Assembly (NCBI RefSeq): GCF_000264905.1
Contig: NW_006763141.1
Coordinates: 614,600 to 678,599 of the forward strand
Length of the DNA stretch: 64,000 nt
Reading direction: 5' to 3'
Source: Stereum hirsutum FP-91666 SS1
Lineage: Eukaryota; Basidiomycota; Agaricomycetes; Russulales; Stereaceae
In this document: one piece after another, positions 51,328-63,900 of the stretch
Numbering within the stretch: the first letter of the stretch is position 1
Layout: each line of letters opens with the position of its first letter
Notes under the pieces: generated by a model
Seen by the model: only the letters and a program-made list of their open reading frames with translations
What the model was told of the DNA's origin: nothing
Database searches by the model: none
Position numbers and translations under genes: made by a program

Positions 51328-52808
51328 ATGCGGATGACGCGATGGTGGTGGTTGGCTTGATGATGATAGGTATGGTATGCGGTGTTTGGCTCGTTGGATC
51401 CGTGCTTGTCTGCTGCGAGATGAATCAGCTCATGTGTATAATTCTAGTCTCACCTTCCTGTATATCTGTTTCTCTCTCCCCTGTCCGTGTCCGTGTTTTC
51501 TGTGCTCCCCGTCGCTTCTGATTAAGTTATGTTATCTTCGTTCGTGTTCTTCATTTGTTTGCGTGTCTAGTCTTGTCCTTGTCCTGCCGTGCTTTGTAAT
51601 CGTTTACACTTTCTCTCCCTTGTCTCCTTCCTGATCACGATATCATCATACGCTAACGTTTGCCCTTCACGTACCCAGCCCACGATCACCTTCCTTTCTT
51701 CTATTTACACGATCACACCTCGGTTCCTCTCGTGCTTCCAGTCGCTTCCCTTCTACCTTGCTCTATTCCCGCCACTACTCTATGGAACCTTCGTTTTGGA
51801 TCTGGATTGGATACTTAAATCGATACCACTTTCGTCTAGCCTACGGCCATTGACCATTGACATGCCCTACGTGATACGTTCTCTCTATTCTCGCTAGCTC
51901 GCGTCCTCTATTTCACCCTAGCTCTACGTCGTTTATTTAAGTTAATCGTCGATGTATCATAGTATTGCCTTCGTCTCGTTTCTTGTCGTGCGTGGCATTG
52001 GATGCTTTTGTGAAGTTCGAGATGCCAGTGGAGTTAGTACTTCGAACATAACGTCTGGTTGGGGATGTGCGGCCTCCTTGCGTACATCTAAATGTAGTGC
52101 GTGCGTCGACGTGAAGAAGCTTGGGGCTACGCCGCCATGATTGTAAGTTCGGGAAATCGGTGCGACGGGCCCTGACGCCTAACTCTTCACGCTTCCTGTC
52201 ATTTCGGCAGCCTGAAGGCAGAAAGACAGGTAGATAGGCAAGACGGAAGACGAGAAGGCGGAGAGGAACGAAGGCGAGAACTGGAGTGGCACGATATGAA
52301 CGAATAATGAATGAACGTGTGCCGCGGACATTGCGCCTATTCGCAAATGGTCGCGTGAAGGGATTGCGTGGAGCTTGGACGCGTTCTAAAAGTTGGGATA
52401 TTTGAGGCTCCAAGGGTCGAGGTCTGCTTGATAAAGTGTCAGTTTGTCGTGGTGGTGTTGTGGTCTAGGCTTTATGACATGACAGCACACGACTCTGTCT
52501 CGCAGCCATCGAACTTGCGAAATGACTGAGTGTGGCGCGTCCAAAAGAGAGGCGAGTGAATCAGAATGATCGCGGGTATAGAGCCTGCGGCGTAAATTCC
52601 AAGAAATATTAGATATCGTACAAGCGCGTCCAACGATGATAACATCTAGGCATCCATGGAAAGTGCAGTCGAAATCAGCAGTAGTCTCAGCATCACGCAC
52701 GCAAACGAGAAACGTACTCATTCCACTCTTCGCACTGTCCGCTCATCTCTACCTCAAAAGTTCACTCCCCCGTATCCTCATCTTCGCTCAACCTTCATAT
52801 AGAACCCA
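51328..52808. other. Intergenic between two convergent genes
   Basis: Long pyrimidine-rich plus-strand sequence after 51330 looks like 3' UTR. No supported gene was seen; frames at 51937-52413 (minus) and 52386-52721 (minus) lack splice partners. Confidence 0.45.
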
Positions 52809-54065
52809 TCATTCACTCACTCGCTCACCCGCCACATACCCCTTCGGCAATCCCTCCAATATATCCTTCAGCCACATATGGTGCTGCAACCTTAAATATT
52901 TCGCGGTCTGACATGTCTTCTCCGCTAGCTCAAAGTCGATGATGCGCCAGTCGTGCGTGCGGTTCGTATATGGCGACACGAGGCTAGGTAGGACGATGCC
53001 ACTATCGCTGCCATTGGTGGATGGTCCAGGTCCGAGGGATGGCTGTCGTGGCGTCGGTTGTGGCGCTCGAAGGATGTTCGCCCAGCGTATGTCATTGCAG
53101 TTGCGAATACCAAGATGGCCGATTTCGTCGATTAGGCTCATGAGATCCTCCCTGGAAATGACAGAGACACGAAATATTCGAAGTTGGTAGTCGCCAGTAC
53201 GCATAGAGAATTGAACGAATGGAAAGTTATAGGACAGTGTGAATTAGAGATGGGAAGAAATGTCGGGCGCAGACGAAGATAGTAAACTCACCGGACATCC
53301 GATGAAATAGGCTTTCCTACAGGAATGCCGTCGCCTAACCGTTCCAGCACTAGGACCGACAACCTGTCCCGCCTTTCTCGCAGCTCGGTCAGTCTCGGGT
53401 GTTGCTCAGCATCAACGTATTTATCTGGACTCTCCTCCTCGTCAAGCACTGTCCATCCGTTGGGTGGTAGACGAATGCTGCACTGTGACGACGAAGGTAC
53501 GTCCGCCTCGTATAGACCGTAACAGCGCGCGAGTGCCACACCCTGTAGACATTCCATCTCTTCGTAGAACCATGCCTCTCGGTTCAAATCTGCACATCGA
53601 TTGGGTCGTGCGAATTTCAATATAACTGGGGGGATGGTGGCGTTGGATCCAGAGTGGGTATTAATGCCGGAAATGTGGGGGTTCGATAGGGTATAGACAA
53701 GCCCTGTGCGGCCATCTCCAATAAAGTCGCCAAGAGAACCACTGAGTGTCGCGTTTCCTGGATGAGGAAGTCGTGAAGGTGGTCGTGGTGGCGCATTAGG
53801 GAGAATGCTACTAGGATTGTGACCTTCTGAAGAGGCGGGATGAATGAGGTTTAGAGGAACGTCGACCCGAGTGAGCTCGATGGGTATGCTCTGTCCCGTT
53901 GGGCCAAAGAGAGCCCCATCAAGCATAAACGTTCGGAACGTATTCTGAACCTGCGAATAAACAGTCCGAGAGCCAAAAGTACAGCCAGGTCAGTGTTGAT
54001 GTAGTTGGTCAGGCCGATAAGTAGTAACCTGGCTTTAGTTTCCAGCGACGTACAGCCTCGGTCAT
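52809..54065 (-). CDS. Small protein-kinase-like protein, copy 2 (intact)
   Basis: Minus-strand exons 54065-54054, 53950-53292 and 53151-52809 join in phase (0, then 2) for 337 residues. Kinase-like landmarks: glycine loop GDGRTGLVY (residues 82-90), lysine in VILKF (about 116), glutamate in WFYEEME (about 134), hinge LVLERLG (about 209), catalytic Asp244 and Asn249 in DIRWANIL, and Asp296 in IIDFE. The HRD histidine/arginine and the DFG glycine are replaced, so it belongs to a divergent kinase-like group, possibly active because Lys, Glu, Asp, Asn and Asp are kept. It is a paralogue of the broken gene at 2096-3180, with both introns in matching positions. Substrate and role are unknown. Confidence 0.7.
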
Positions 54066-54631
54066 AATTTCCGTTGAAGATGGAGCAAGTAAAGCTAGTG
54101 GAAGAAAGGCGCTGTGAAAACTCTAGAAGGGGGGTCGTGCGCTGGTCAGACGGTGAGCGTCAAGTGCGAAGGCATGAATTGTGGCAACTACAACAAGGGC
54201 CACCGCTTGGCCACCGCGTCGTTCGTGTTCGGACCGGCATCTCCGAACCAATCAGACGTCGCACCATGGACCAATCATCGAGGACCGGAAAACAAAATAG
54301 CAAGCGTTGTGGGCTTGAGTCTCTCACACACAACGACTATCTTGTGTGGGATCTGCTACGGAGACTAGGTCTCTTACTTCTTTATGCTCGGCCTTTGTCG
54401 ATGGGAACGCGCTTTGAGTCCTTGTGAAATTCTGGGGTGCGGTGGATTAAATAACTAGAAAACACCAAAGATTCAGACAATCCTCGTTGTGCCACTCGGA
54501 TGTGGCGACGACAGCTCCGACCGTGACTTCGCTCAAATTTTATTTAGACGTTTTCAAGAACCTTCCCCCCACAACGGCCACTGTTCGCTCCGTCCACATT
54601 ACCGAGTTCTCCAGAAATATGCCGACTTTGG
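54066..54631. other. Region between divergent kinase-like and MYND genes
   Basis: No gene supported. A coding-like stretch at about 54520-54640 (plus) could be a missed 5' exon of the MYND gene, but I found no clean donor for it. Confidence 0.4.
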
Positions 54632-56661
54632 ATGAGTGGCGCAGTCTGGCCGAAACGAACCCTGCTCGAATCGTTAGCGTTCTCAATCTCTGCAAACCAC
54701 AGCGTCAACATCGGCCTCAGGCTGGCCGCAGAAGGACTGCCAGTGGCCCATGGGGTGATACCATTTCAGTATGCAGGCATTCTTCATTTTTCTGGTACAT
54801 CTTGTGGAACACTGTCTGCACACGATTGACCCCCAATTTCCTTACAGGATATTCCCTATGTCCTAATTGCCTTAGACCGTATTCTTGGTCCAATGTCCTT
54901 GCGTTCATCACCGGCGAGCAAAGCACACAGGACGCGTGAAGCTCTGATTGAAACGGGCATCATAGAAGGGCTTTGCGATTGCATTCTTCTCCTTTGTAAC
55001 TTGTCCGATCTCCACGAATTCGGGGTTGGTACTCATTTCTGTCACGGTTTCCACCTGTTTAACGTCGAAGATTGATGTTAACTTTCTCTTAACAGCGCCA
55101 TTCATCTTATCATGCGCCTATCGTGGTTCTTTCTTATGCAATCCAGCCGTTCATGGACAATAAGACGCATACAGCGATGGATAGCAAATTGCTTGGTGTT
55201 CTGCGAAGTCGATGGGCCGAGATTATGCGGCGGGTGAGCCACATCTCCACTCCTTCGTCTACATCAGCCCGAACGAACATTTTCTCATGCATCTACCGAC
55301 AGCTTTGGGAGGACCCTCAGAAGACACTTAAAAGAAATGACGTGGGCATCCATGAGCGAAAGACCATAGCAAAATTTGTCGGACTCGTGCTCATCGCGGA
55401 TCCGTCTTTCTTGAGGTCAGGCACCACTCCAGCTCGCGAGGCGTACATCTTGCCAGACTGACCTGAAATGACCACAGTTTCGTTGACGCGGAAGACGATC
55501 TCACAGTGTCTGTGATCCTGCGGCTTTGGTTTTCAAGCGCCGAAACCTCCGACTTTCAGTTATGCTTGCAATCGCTCCACTTATTCATCGGGAATCATCG
55601 TGACATGGAACGGTCGATATCAGATTATCGCTCAAGGCATCCAGTGCCGTCGTGTTTGATTGACAGAATCGTTCGAGGTACGCCCGGCACGTCCGAGCGG
55701 CGATTCGTGTCGAAAGCTGGCGAGCGACTTCCTACGCTTTCTTCCTTCGGATTATGTTCAATTCTCCAACTCTTGGTCAGCCTCATGGCGCAGCTCTCTC
55801 TGGAGTCTTCACATAGACTCGAACTTCTCCGGGCCGTCTCTTCGTCTTCTTCGTTGCTCCCGTATCTGTTCTCCGTCCTCAACGGCGTCGCCAAAGTCAA
55901 ACCAGATTACGGATGTCAGCCTGACCTGGTTGCCAGTATCATCACGGATCTTCTACTTTCAGTGATCTCAAAGGTAGCCATGGATTATCCGGAGCTTAGT
56001 GAGGCATTTATGGGAATATGCGGGCGTGCAGGCCTCGTCGAGGCTATCGAGGCTGCCTTCATGCGATTTCCACAGCGCTCCATTCTTAGTAAGTTTCTCC
56101 TCCCGTGCGTCGACAATTTGCCTTCTGAACCTTATTTTGCTTGGCTTGCATTTGCAGCACGCATTTCTTCAATCGCGGAGGCTCTTGTAGTCCTCATCCA
56201 AAAGTCGCCGAAAGTACTCCCTAGTCTACGCACCCACTTCCCTCGTCCAAAGATGGTTCGAGAATGGCTCGTACTTAGCCGAATCTCTCCCTCTGGAGGT
56301 AGAAACACCAGCAGCCAGGTATCTTTGAATGGGAGGTGGCATTCCATAGTGCACCTAGAAGCCATCTGTCTCGTAGATGGTCAATGTATGCGAAGAGGTT
56401 GTAGGCGGAGATGGCGAGGCCAATGTAAGGATTGTCGCTCGACGAGATACTGTGGCCGAAAGTGTCAGAAAGAGTAAGGGTTTCAGCTTTTCGACTTCAA
56501 CATTCGTCTTCTCACTACTTACTGCACTCTTTTCGGCTTCCAGAGATTGGAGTGAACATCGGGTCATATGCGGATTTCTATGTGACGGTCCTGACGACGA
56601 AGCCGAGCTTTTCGTTGATCGCCGCAGACAACCACGAAGACTGCCTTTCCGTATGCTTTGA
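54632..56661 (+). CDS. MYND zinc-finger protein with helical repeat body
   Basis: Exons 54632-54754, 54848-55024, 55096-55415, 55478-56473 and 56544-56661 join in phase, about 577 residues; the 5' start is the least certain point. The C-terminus is a MYND finger split by the last intron: CMRRGC, then CKDCRSTRYCGRKCQKEDW and EHRVIC. The body (residues about 40-520) is helical and leucine-rich, resembling the armadillo-like region of the large agaricomycete MYND family, for example DIPYVLIALDRILG and LLELLRAVSSSSSLLPYL-type helices. MYND domains bind proline-rich partners in transcription or signalling complexes. The exact function here is unknown. The second exon donor (GTTGGT) is weaker than the others. 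Confidence 0.65.
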
Positions 56662-57472
56662 ACCTGGCCAAGTACCGTCTCTGACAATGCCAGCACGATC
56701 ATATAGGCTATGATGACAACTCTCCCGGCGTCCGTGACACCACCGTTCAATACAGGATCTGCATGCATCGCCTATCGACTTTCTATTCATGACAAGGACC
56801 AGCACCACGAGTCTATCAGAGCTTGACCTTATTCGCGACTGTCACTATCCACCGCCCTCCCTCTCTCAAACTATCTCTTTGCAGAGAGCCGCAATTACTT
56901 CGCATTCGATCCCTATCGCCACAGCTCGATAGCTCACAGGCCTCTTTCCGTCTGCTACTGTCCTGTCTTCTTGCAGTCGGTCATCCATATGCACAATATA
57001 AAGGCCTTTGATATTTTTCGTAATTTTTCTGACTCTACGGGTCTTTCCCTGGGCTGGTTTCCTTGGAGTCATTCTGGATGTCACACCGGATGTGGCACTG
57101 TGGCACCCGCCGTCGTGGAGGTGTGCGCCGACGCGCTGGGTCCCGCAAGACCCGGCGGATCTTATCTAATCACGAGTTGGTCCGCCACGTTCTGGCACAT
57201 TCTCCAGCTTGCTCAGCTCTGTCGCGAACATTCGCGTCTCCTCTCGACGGTACACGCGTTCACAGGAGCGTACGAATATGCCCGACTCATCCTTGCTCAG
57301 CACGACGCGCGGCCCGACACGCAAGCTATGTACGCCGACCGAGCATCTACCCAGATTCATATAAAGTCCTCCCCGCCCTTTGCTCCAGGTCCGTATCACT
57401 TTCTCTTCTTAGAGATATCCCGCACTCAAACACTTCATCCCCAAACAATCAACTCACATCGTCTCACAAACA
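56662..57472. other. Intergenic; promoter region of the BAG-like gene
   Basis: No gene supported, although overlapping frames occur. A TATAAAG box is at 57360-57366, and a GAAcaTTC heat-shock-element-like unit at 57226-57233 lies about 240 bp before the ATG. Confidence 0.45.
57360..57366 (+). promoter_or_regulatory. TATA box of the BAG-like gene
   Basis: TATAAAG lies 107 bp before the ATG at 57473. The spacing fits a core promoter with a short leader. Confidence 0.5.
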
Positions 57473-60400
57473 ATGTTCTACATTGTGCCCTCTACTCAGG
57501 CTCCTCATAATATCTCGCAGAGGGCATCATTCCCATCGTACCCCTCCGAGGACTTCGCGCGTCCTCACTCTCACAACCATCATCGTCACCACCATCGCTC
57601 TGCTCAACCCGGTACACCTTATATCGGCGATGACTCCCTCTCTTCGTCGGACCTCTATGCATCCCAACAACGCTATACCCAGGCTCTAGCCCAAGTTCGC
57701 GCTGCCGAGGCCGAGTATCTGCGAGCTCAGGCTCGTGCTCGTGCCGAAGAGCAGGCTAGATTTGAACGCCAGCGAGTTCTCCAGGCTGCCGCAAGGCAGA
57801 GAGCATACGAAGAGGAGCTCTCCCGTATGGAGCGTGCGAGAGTTCTTCAGGCCAGGGCCGAAGCTGAGAGGCAGAGGAGGATCAGGATAGAGCTGCTGAG
57901 TAGACAGATGTTCACGACGCCGGATATCGATGCTACGACGTTCCATCATTCTGGGTACCCTCACCGCCAGTATTCCGAGCTGCAGCAGCCTCGTCCCCGT
58001 CAAGATCAGGACGCCATGAAGGACGTCTTCGAATTCTTGTACGGCGCCACAGCCGAGCGTAATGTATGTTCGCCTTCGTCTTCGCTAGCAACTTCGATTC
58101 CTGACACCTCATCGCACAATCAGCCGACACCCGCTCCAACCAAACGCGTCTCCTTCGCCGCTGCTCCGTCATATTCGTCTTCGGTACCACCCACTCCCGC
58201 TCCCCAGACGCCACTCAAACCGCGTCCCTCAGCCCATCAAGCTAAGCCCCAGTCTGACGAAGACGCCATAACCGACTTCCTCACAAGTCTCTTCGATGCT
58301 CCTGTTGAAGCTCCAAAGAAGGCCGCTGCCCCTGCGCAACCTACTGTGCAGGCTCCCGAGCCTCAGCAATCTTCGTCAGCCTCTCCTGCCGATGACGAGG
58401 CCGTCGCGAAGTTCATCTCCAACCTTTTCGGGGTTCCGATGCACGTCTCGCAGAAGACTACGCCGGATGAATCTACTCCTGGTCCTGCTCCCGCCCCTAC
58501 ACCTGCCCCTGCTCCAGCAGCCGCGGAAACGAAGCCGACTCCTACTCCTGTCGCAACCAAGGAGACCGCGTCGGACGAAGATGTTTTTCTCAATATACTC
58601 TCTGGTCTTTTCGGTCTCGGAGCTTTCCCTCAGCACCATCCATCAGCTCCTCAAACCGCTAAACCAACACCTCAACCAGCTCCTCAAGCTCATTCTACAC
58701 CCGTACGTCTTCTCGTGAATCAACTTTCTTATCCTTCTCCAGTTGCTGACCCACGTTCGTTCGTGCAGGGAATTGTGATTCGAGATGACCCTCCCAAGGA
58801 CGTCAAGGGCAAGGGCAAAGCCCGGGAACCATCCCCATCCCCGTCGCCTTCCCCCGCTCCCATTCCTGCATCCACATCCGCACCCACCGCCCCAGTGACA
58901 CACAACTTCCTCTCATCCCTTCTCGAGAATTTGTCCTCGGCAGGCGGAGCCGCCACTCAGGGAGTCGCTACTCGACTTCAAGAGGAGTTGTTGTCCGGAA
59001 AATTGGATAGGGAGATGGAGGAGGTTGTGACGAACGTTTTGGCTAGCCTCGTCGGCGGATTGGGTGATCGTCAGCACCAGTATTCGCCTGCTGCTGAAGG
59101 CGCGAGTACTTCGGGTTCTTCTCATAGTTCGCGGTCGAGTTCGCCTGGTGCTTCGGGGTCTGGAACGAAGGTGCGCCACCATTGACTTCTCTGAGCTAGT
59201 CCGACGTTCAGCAACTAATTCACCGTTCTATAGAGCACCGAAAGCGTTCGACCTACACCCATCACCATCTCCGTCAACCCCGTAAACGTCGACTCCACTC
59301 CCACTTCAACTGAACCGTCCATCCCCGAACCTCCCTCCCCCACCGAATCGACCCATTCGAACCACTCCACGCTCTCCATCCACTCCATCGCCAAGATCGA
59401 ATCCTCTTTCCATACTTTGCGCGATTCGTTCGTCTTCCCGCCTTCTCTCGACTTTTCCACCTCCGAGGAGGGTGTACAAGGTGTCAATCTCGCGTTCACA
59501 CCTACCAACGCCCCGCTTCGCGCATACGAGCATGCGTTGAATGACTTGTTGGCGCAGTTGGACGAGGTGGAGAGTGAGGGAGATGAGAGTGTGAGAGGGA
59601 GGAGGAGGGAGGTCGTTAGGGAGGTGGAGAAGGAGTTGGAGAGGGTTGAGGGGAAGGTTGGGGAAATGAAAAAGGAGGTTGCGGGGGTGGAGGTGAAGGA
59701 GGATAAGGCTAAGAAAGTTGAGGAGGCTGGCGACGATGCGAAGGTGGAACGCGCGGAGATGAAGGATGTCGAAGTGGAGAAGACTGTGGAGGAGGTCCAG
59801 CCCGCCACAGTCGAAGTTGCACTCGACGCGGAGACCACTCCCACTCCCGCCATTGAGGTCCCAACAGAGTCTACAATCGCTATAAAGGCTCCTTCCACTT
59901 CCGAACTGGAGCCTCAGCCATCCAAGACCGCATCAGATTTCGTCGATACCTCTACCGTGTCAGATCCCGTCGATAACTCTGATACCGCCGCCACTGCTAC
60001 TTCACCTGTTCTTGCGCCAGTCGTCGAGGATGTTGTCACTCAGCCTCCGGCAATCGCGACATCTCCCACCGTAATCGCCTCCGAGGAGCCCCTTTCACGT
60101 GAAGAGCCTTCACCCGCGTCCACCGAAGCCGAACCCACCCCCACGATCTCCTCTTCGTCTTCGGCGAATTCAACGCCCCTCGAACCTTTGGCCCTCACGG
60201 ACTTGGCTAGTTCCGTCGACTCCGAGCCGTCACCACCATCCGACTCCGTTATTCCCGGAGTCCACCACGACGAGCCTTCTGATCCAGAGCCATCATCGCC
60301 GCAGCAGACAACAGAGGTAGAAGCAGAACAAACAACGGATAGCCCGAAGTCCCCAGACTCGACTCCAGAATTCCTCAGCTCGTTCACGAAAGACCAGTTC

Positions 60401-60583
60401 AGCTTCCCTCCTCGACGATCGTTCACTACCGAGGAATCACAGTCGCAGTCCGTGAAACCTGCGGAGGCGGACGAGGACGTGGTGGTAGTGGAGGGGACGG
60501 AGACAGTGACGAGCGAGGTGGAGAGCGAGAGCAGTGTTAGCGTTTCGGTGGACGGGAGTGAGTGGTCTGAGGTTGATGCTTAG
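57473..60583 (+). CDS. BAG-domain-like co-chaperone with coiled coil
   Basis: Exons 57473-58063, 58124-58702, 58769-59170 and 59234-60583 give 973 residues. The first two introns (60 and 66 nt, GTATGT...AATCAG and GTACGT...GTGCAG, each with CTGAC) are multiples of three, so they can be mistaken for coding. Residues about 65-140 are an Ala/Arg/Glu-rich coiled coil (YTQALAQVRAAEAEYLRAQ and onward). Three repeats of the type DEDAITDFLTSLFD, DDEAVAKFISNLFG and DEDVFLNILSGLFG follow. A BAG-like helical block spans the 59400-59660 region (SIAKIESSFHTLRDSFVFP through LNDLLAQLDEVES and EVEKELERVE). The C-terminus is Pro/Ser/Thr-rich. BAG proteins are Hsp70 nucleotide-exchange co-chaperones; assignment rests on pattern, not on a search. 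Confidence 0.65.
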
Positions 60584-60932
60584 TTTTCTTTTCTTTTCTT
60601 TTGGGGTTTGCGGTGGCCTGTATGTTATACACGCTCGGACTTGATCTTGGACTCACAACCTACATAGTACTTGTACGATATCTTATTTCATATTTCGATA
60701 CATGAATAGATATGACGTTTTCTTGGACTCGTCAAAACGTGTGCGTCTGAACGTTGCACTCACCATATAGCAATCAGACAGCGATGACATCGCTGTTGGG
60801 GTCTTTGTCGCTTAAATTGTGTAACAATGGGCCACATCAACACTGACACGCAACTCCGGCATCGGCCGATACGACGGAGTCACCCGCGTACAGGCGCCGC
60901 GGCGGCATGTTAGTAACTAGCTCTTTACCTCC
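60584..60932. other. Intergenic between BAG-like and NTPase genes
   Basis: T-rich 3' UTR-like sequence follows the BAG-like stop. No gene seen. Confidence 0.5.
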
Positions 60933-63900
60933 ATGTCCAGCTCGCCACCCTCACAAAAGCGTTCGCTCGACGATCCGTCCGATCCTCCTTCCAAAATCCG
61001 TCATCTCCTGATCGCTAACGATGCTACGACCGAACGTTCCCATGTCGTGGTAAACCTCCTTTACAAGCGCGATTTGGACTTGGAAACTCTGACCCGGCCG
61101 CTCGTCGAGCAAGACTATGCCGACATATTTTGCGCCATCACAGTCTTGGAGGCTGGCAATAATGTACACAGGGATTGGATGTATGACGGTCTAGATAAGG
61201 ATAACCGACTCTGTTTATTCCAAAGAGGGGTCGCTATCGCCGGGGAACACTTCTTCGATGCTTTGAAGGAAGCCTCGAAGGATAGGACGTTCAAATTGAT
61301 TCGAAATGCTGGTATGCACACACAGTTCCAAGCATCATATGTAGTGTGAATCTTACATATATATATATATGAATCAGCGTTTCTCCGTGAGCCGTTCCCG
61401 ATCAGCACCTGGAAACCTGCGATAAAGGCCGGATACCATGGAATGCGTAAGTCACCATGCACTTCCTCTATACCATGTTGATTCAGGAGCTTGCATCGAT
61501 CTTTAGGGCATGGTGAGATATAATCTTGATGCTTCAAGAATATTTTCGGCTTGTCCGTTCACTGACAACACATCAGCTCTACGCGAGGCATGGAATACAC
61601 CGTATGTCTCGGACTGCCATAATATCCTGATCGAAGTCATGACCAGAATAAAGGAGGGGGAAGAGGATGAGTGCTGTGGTCCTAGTGACTTCAACAACAC
61701 CGTCATGATCGTGCAAAGCTCGGGTACTGGGAAATCCAGGATGGTCGACGAGGCAGCACGTCTCGTATTTACCATTCCATTCAACCTACAGTCCGAAAAC
61801 AACTTGAAGAGTAACTCTCTATTTAAGATCTTATAACGTTTTTCTGTATCCTCGACTGATGTTTTCCTATAATCCTAGGGTATCCTCCACCTGATAACGA
61901 CGTCCGCAAATATATGTGTCAGATATGGAGAGAAGACATACTTCGTACTCGATACCATGCGTTTATCTTCTGCCTCTGCCGAACAATCGCGGCCGAACTC
62001 CATTCAATCTTCAAGGGTCCAAAGATTCCTCAAGCGCAGTTCGCCAGCATATGGAGAGACCATCTCGCTCAAAAGGATGTGCGGTCCGATTTATACAAAA
62101 TCGTCGTCGATCAGGCCAACCAAGCTTCGGTCAGTTTTTCTACGTCCTCTCATCTTGCGCAGATCTGTGCCTAACTTGAACTGCATTCAGCAATCCGAGC
62201 TAATAGGGGTAGGTGTTATCGATGCCAACCCCGCTGCGTATTCGATGTATGAGAAGACATACCCAGAACTAGAAAATCTGCAGAAAACCATCGCTTCGAA
62301 GGTCAATGACCTAGGAGGGAAAGTCGACATCTTGATGTACTTCGACGAAGCTCAAGAGTTAATGAAAGCTGAGGATAGCCCACAAGACAGAGCTTATCGC
62401 GCACTTCGTTCTGTTCTCAACGACTATGGGGATTGTCCGCTCTTCACCATATTCCTTTCGACCGTCCCACACATCGCCGAGTACGTTGCTCCCGTAATCA
62501 CCACCAGGGTATACGGTCATAAACTCGGAGAACCTAAGGCACCCATCACGGGAACACCATTTGACTGTGCACCGGATATTCTCGTGGCAGAGTACGCCCA
62601 CGATCGGGAGGAGATCGCACAGCCACATTTCATGGCTCGGTTCGGTCGACCTTTGTAAGTGTTTTTTCTTTTCTCCATCAATCTCTCACCTTCAATCGCA
62701 AACGTGACCATATATATACCCTGCAGGTTTTGGACCACCCTCGCACAGATTCCGGTAACAGATCATCAAACGATCCAGACTTTTCTCAAGAAATTACGCT
62801 CCAAACTTATCAATAACCCCAAATGCGATATTCTCCCCTCGGAATGGGAATGCAAAGAGCTTGGAAAACTGGCCGTCGCAGACGTTCGACTCTGCCTCCA
62901 ATATGAGCCGAATCTGAAAAGTTTCAAGCAGAAAGTCGTGGAGGTGCAAGCGAAACTGGTGGCGAACCATATGAGGATCGCGTATTCCTTTCCTGCTCAT
63001 CGTAGGTATTTTGTCTCGGGATATCCGAGCGAGCCTTTGTTGGCAGAGGTGCGCCGCTCCCATCCCTCTACCCACTATCCATCTCGTTGTCCACGTTCAA
63101 AAGTGTTTGTGTTGATTGATATGCGGACGGTGACGCAGGCGGCAGCTCAACAACTCCACCATTGGCGCAAAACTCAGCCCTCATTCTTACTCGATATTGT
63201 CCACCATCATATGAAGACTGGGCTCCTCGATCGCGCAGACCGAGGAGAGGTCGTCGCCCGGATACTCATCCTCGAAGCCTACGACCGCGCCGTCACCGAA
63301 ACCTTCACCCCAAATCATAATGGACATGTACCGCTCTTCGGCCTCGGATGTCGTCTCATAGACTGGATATCGCAATTATTCGCGCACGACCTGGCTCTCG
63401 AAATCCTGCACAGCAAACCCGCTAATGGTGCTACTGAGGACCAGACGTTCGAGGAGGTCTTCAAGGACGCGTGGATTCGTGTGACGCATTATGCACAGGC
63501 GGGCGACGAGCACGTCTTCAATGCTGGCACGCACGCGATGTTCGCGGCTTTCGTTCGAGGAATGGCTTTTATTTGTCGGGACGGACTTGGAAACGGAGGA
63601 AGTTTTGTGAATATCCTCATCCCTGTTCTTCTTCGGGACGTGAAGATCGGGTCGTCTGTCATGTCCGCTGTTTTCATCCAGTTTGGGCGTCGAGCAGCGA
63701 GAGTGGGCACGTATGCGATTATCGACGCTGAGAAGGACTTTGATTTCTTTCAACCTGAGCCTGGCAGGCTTTCTGAGGACGATCGTCCGTATGTGACGCT
63801 CATTATGGATCTTGGTGTACGGGATCCTCTCCTGGATCACGCTACACCTCAAACGAAGGTGAAGTTGACACCGACGAAACACCAAGTCTCCACTGATACT

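Noticed and set aside
61510..61576. Apparent coding continuation from the ATG at 61510 into the NTPase
   Set aside because: Joining to the previous exon gives a stop; the phase closes only if this stretch is intron ending at CATCAG (61571-61576).
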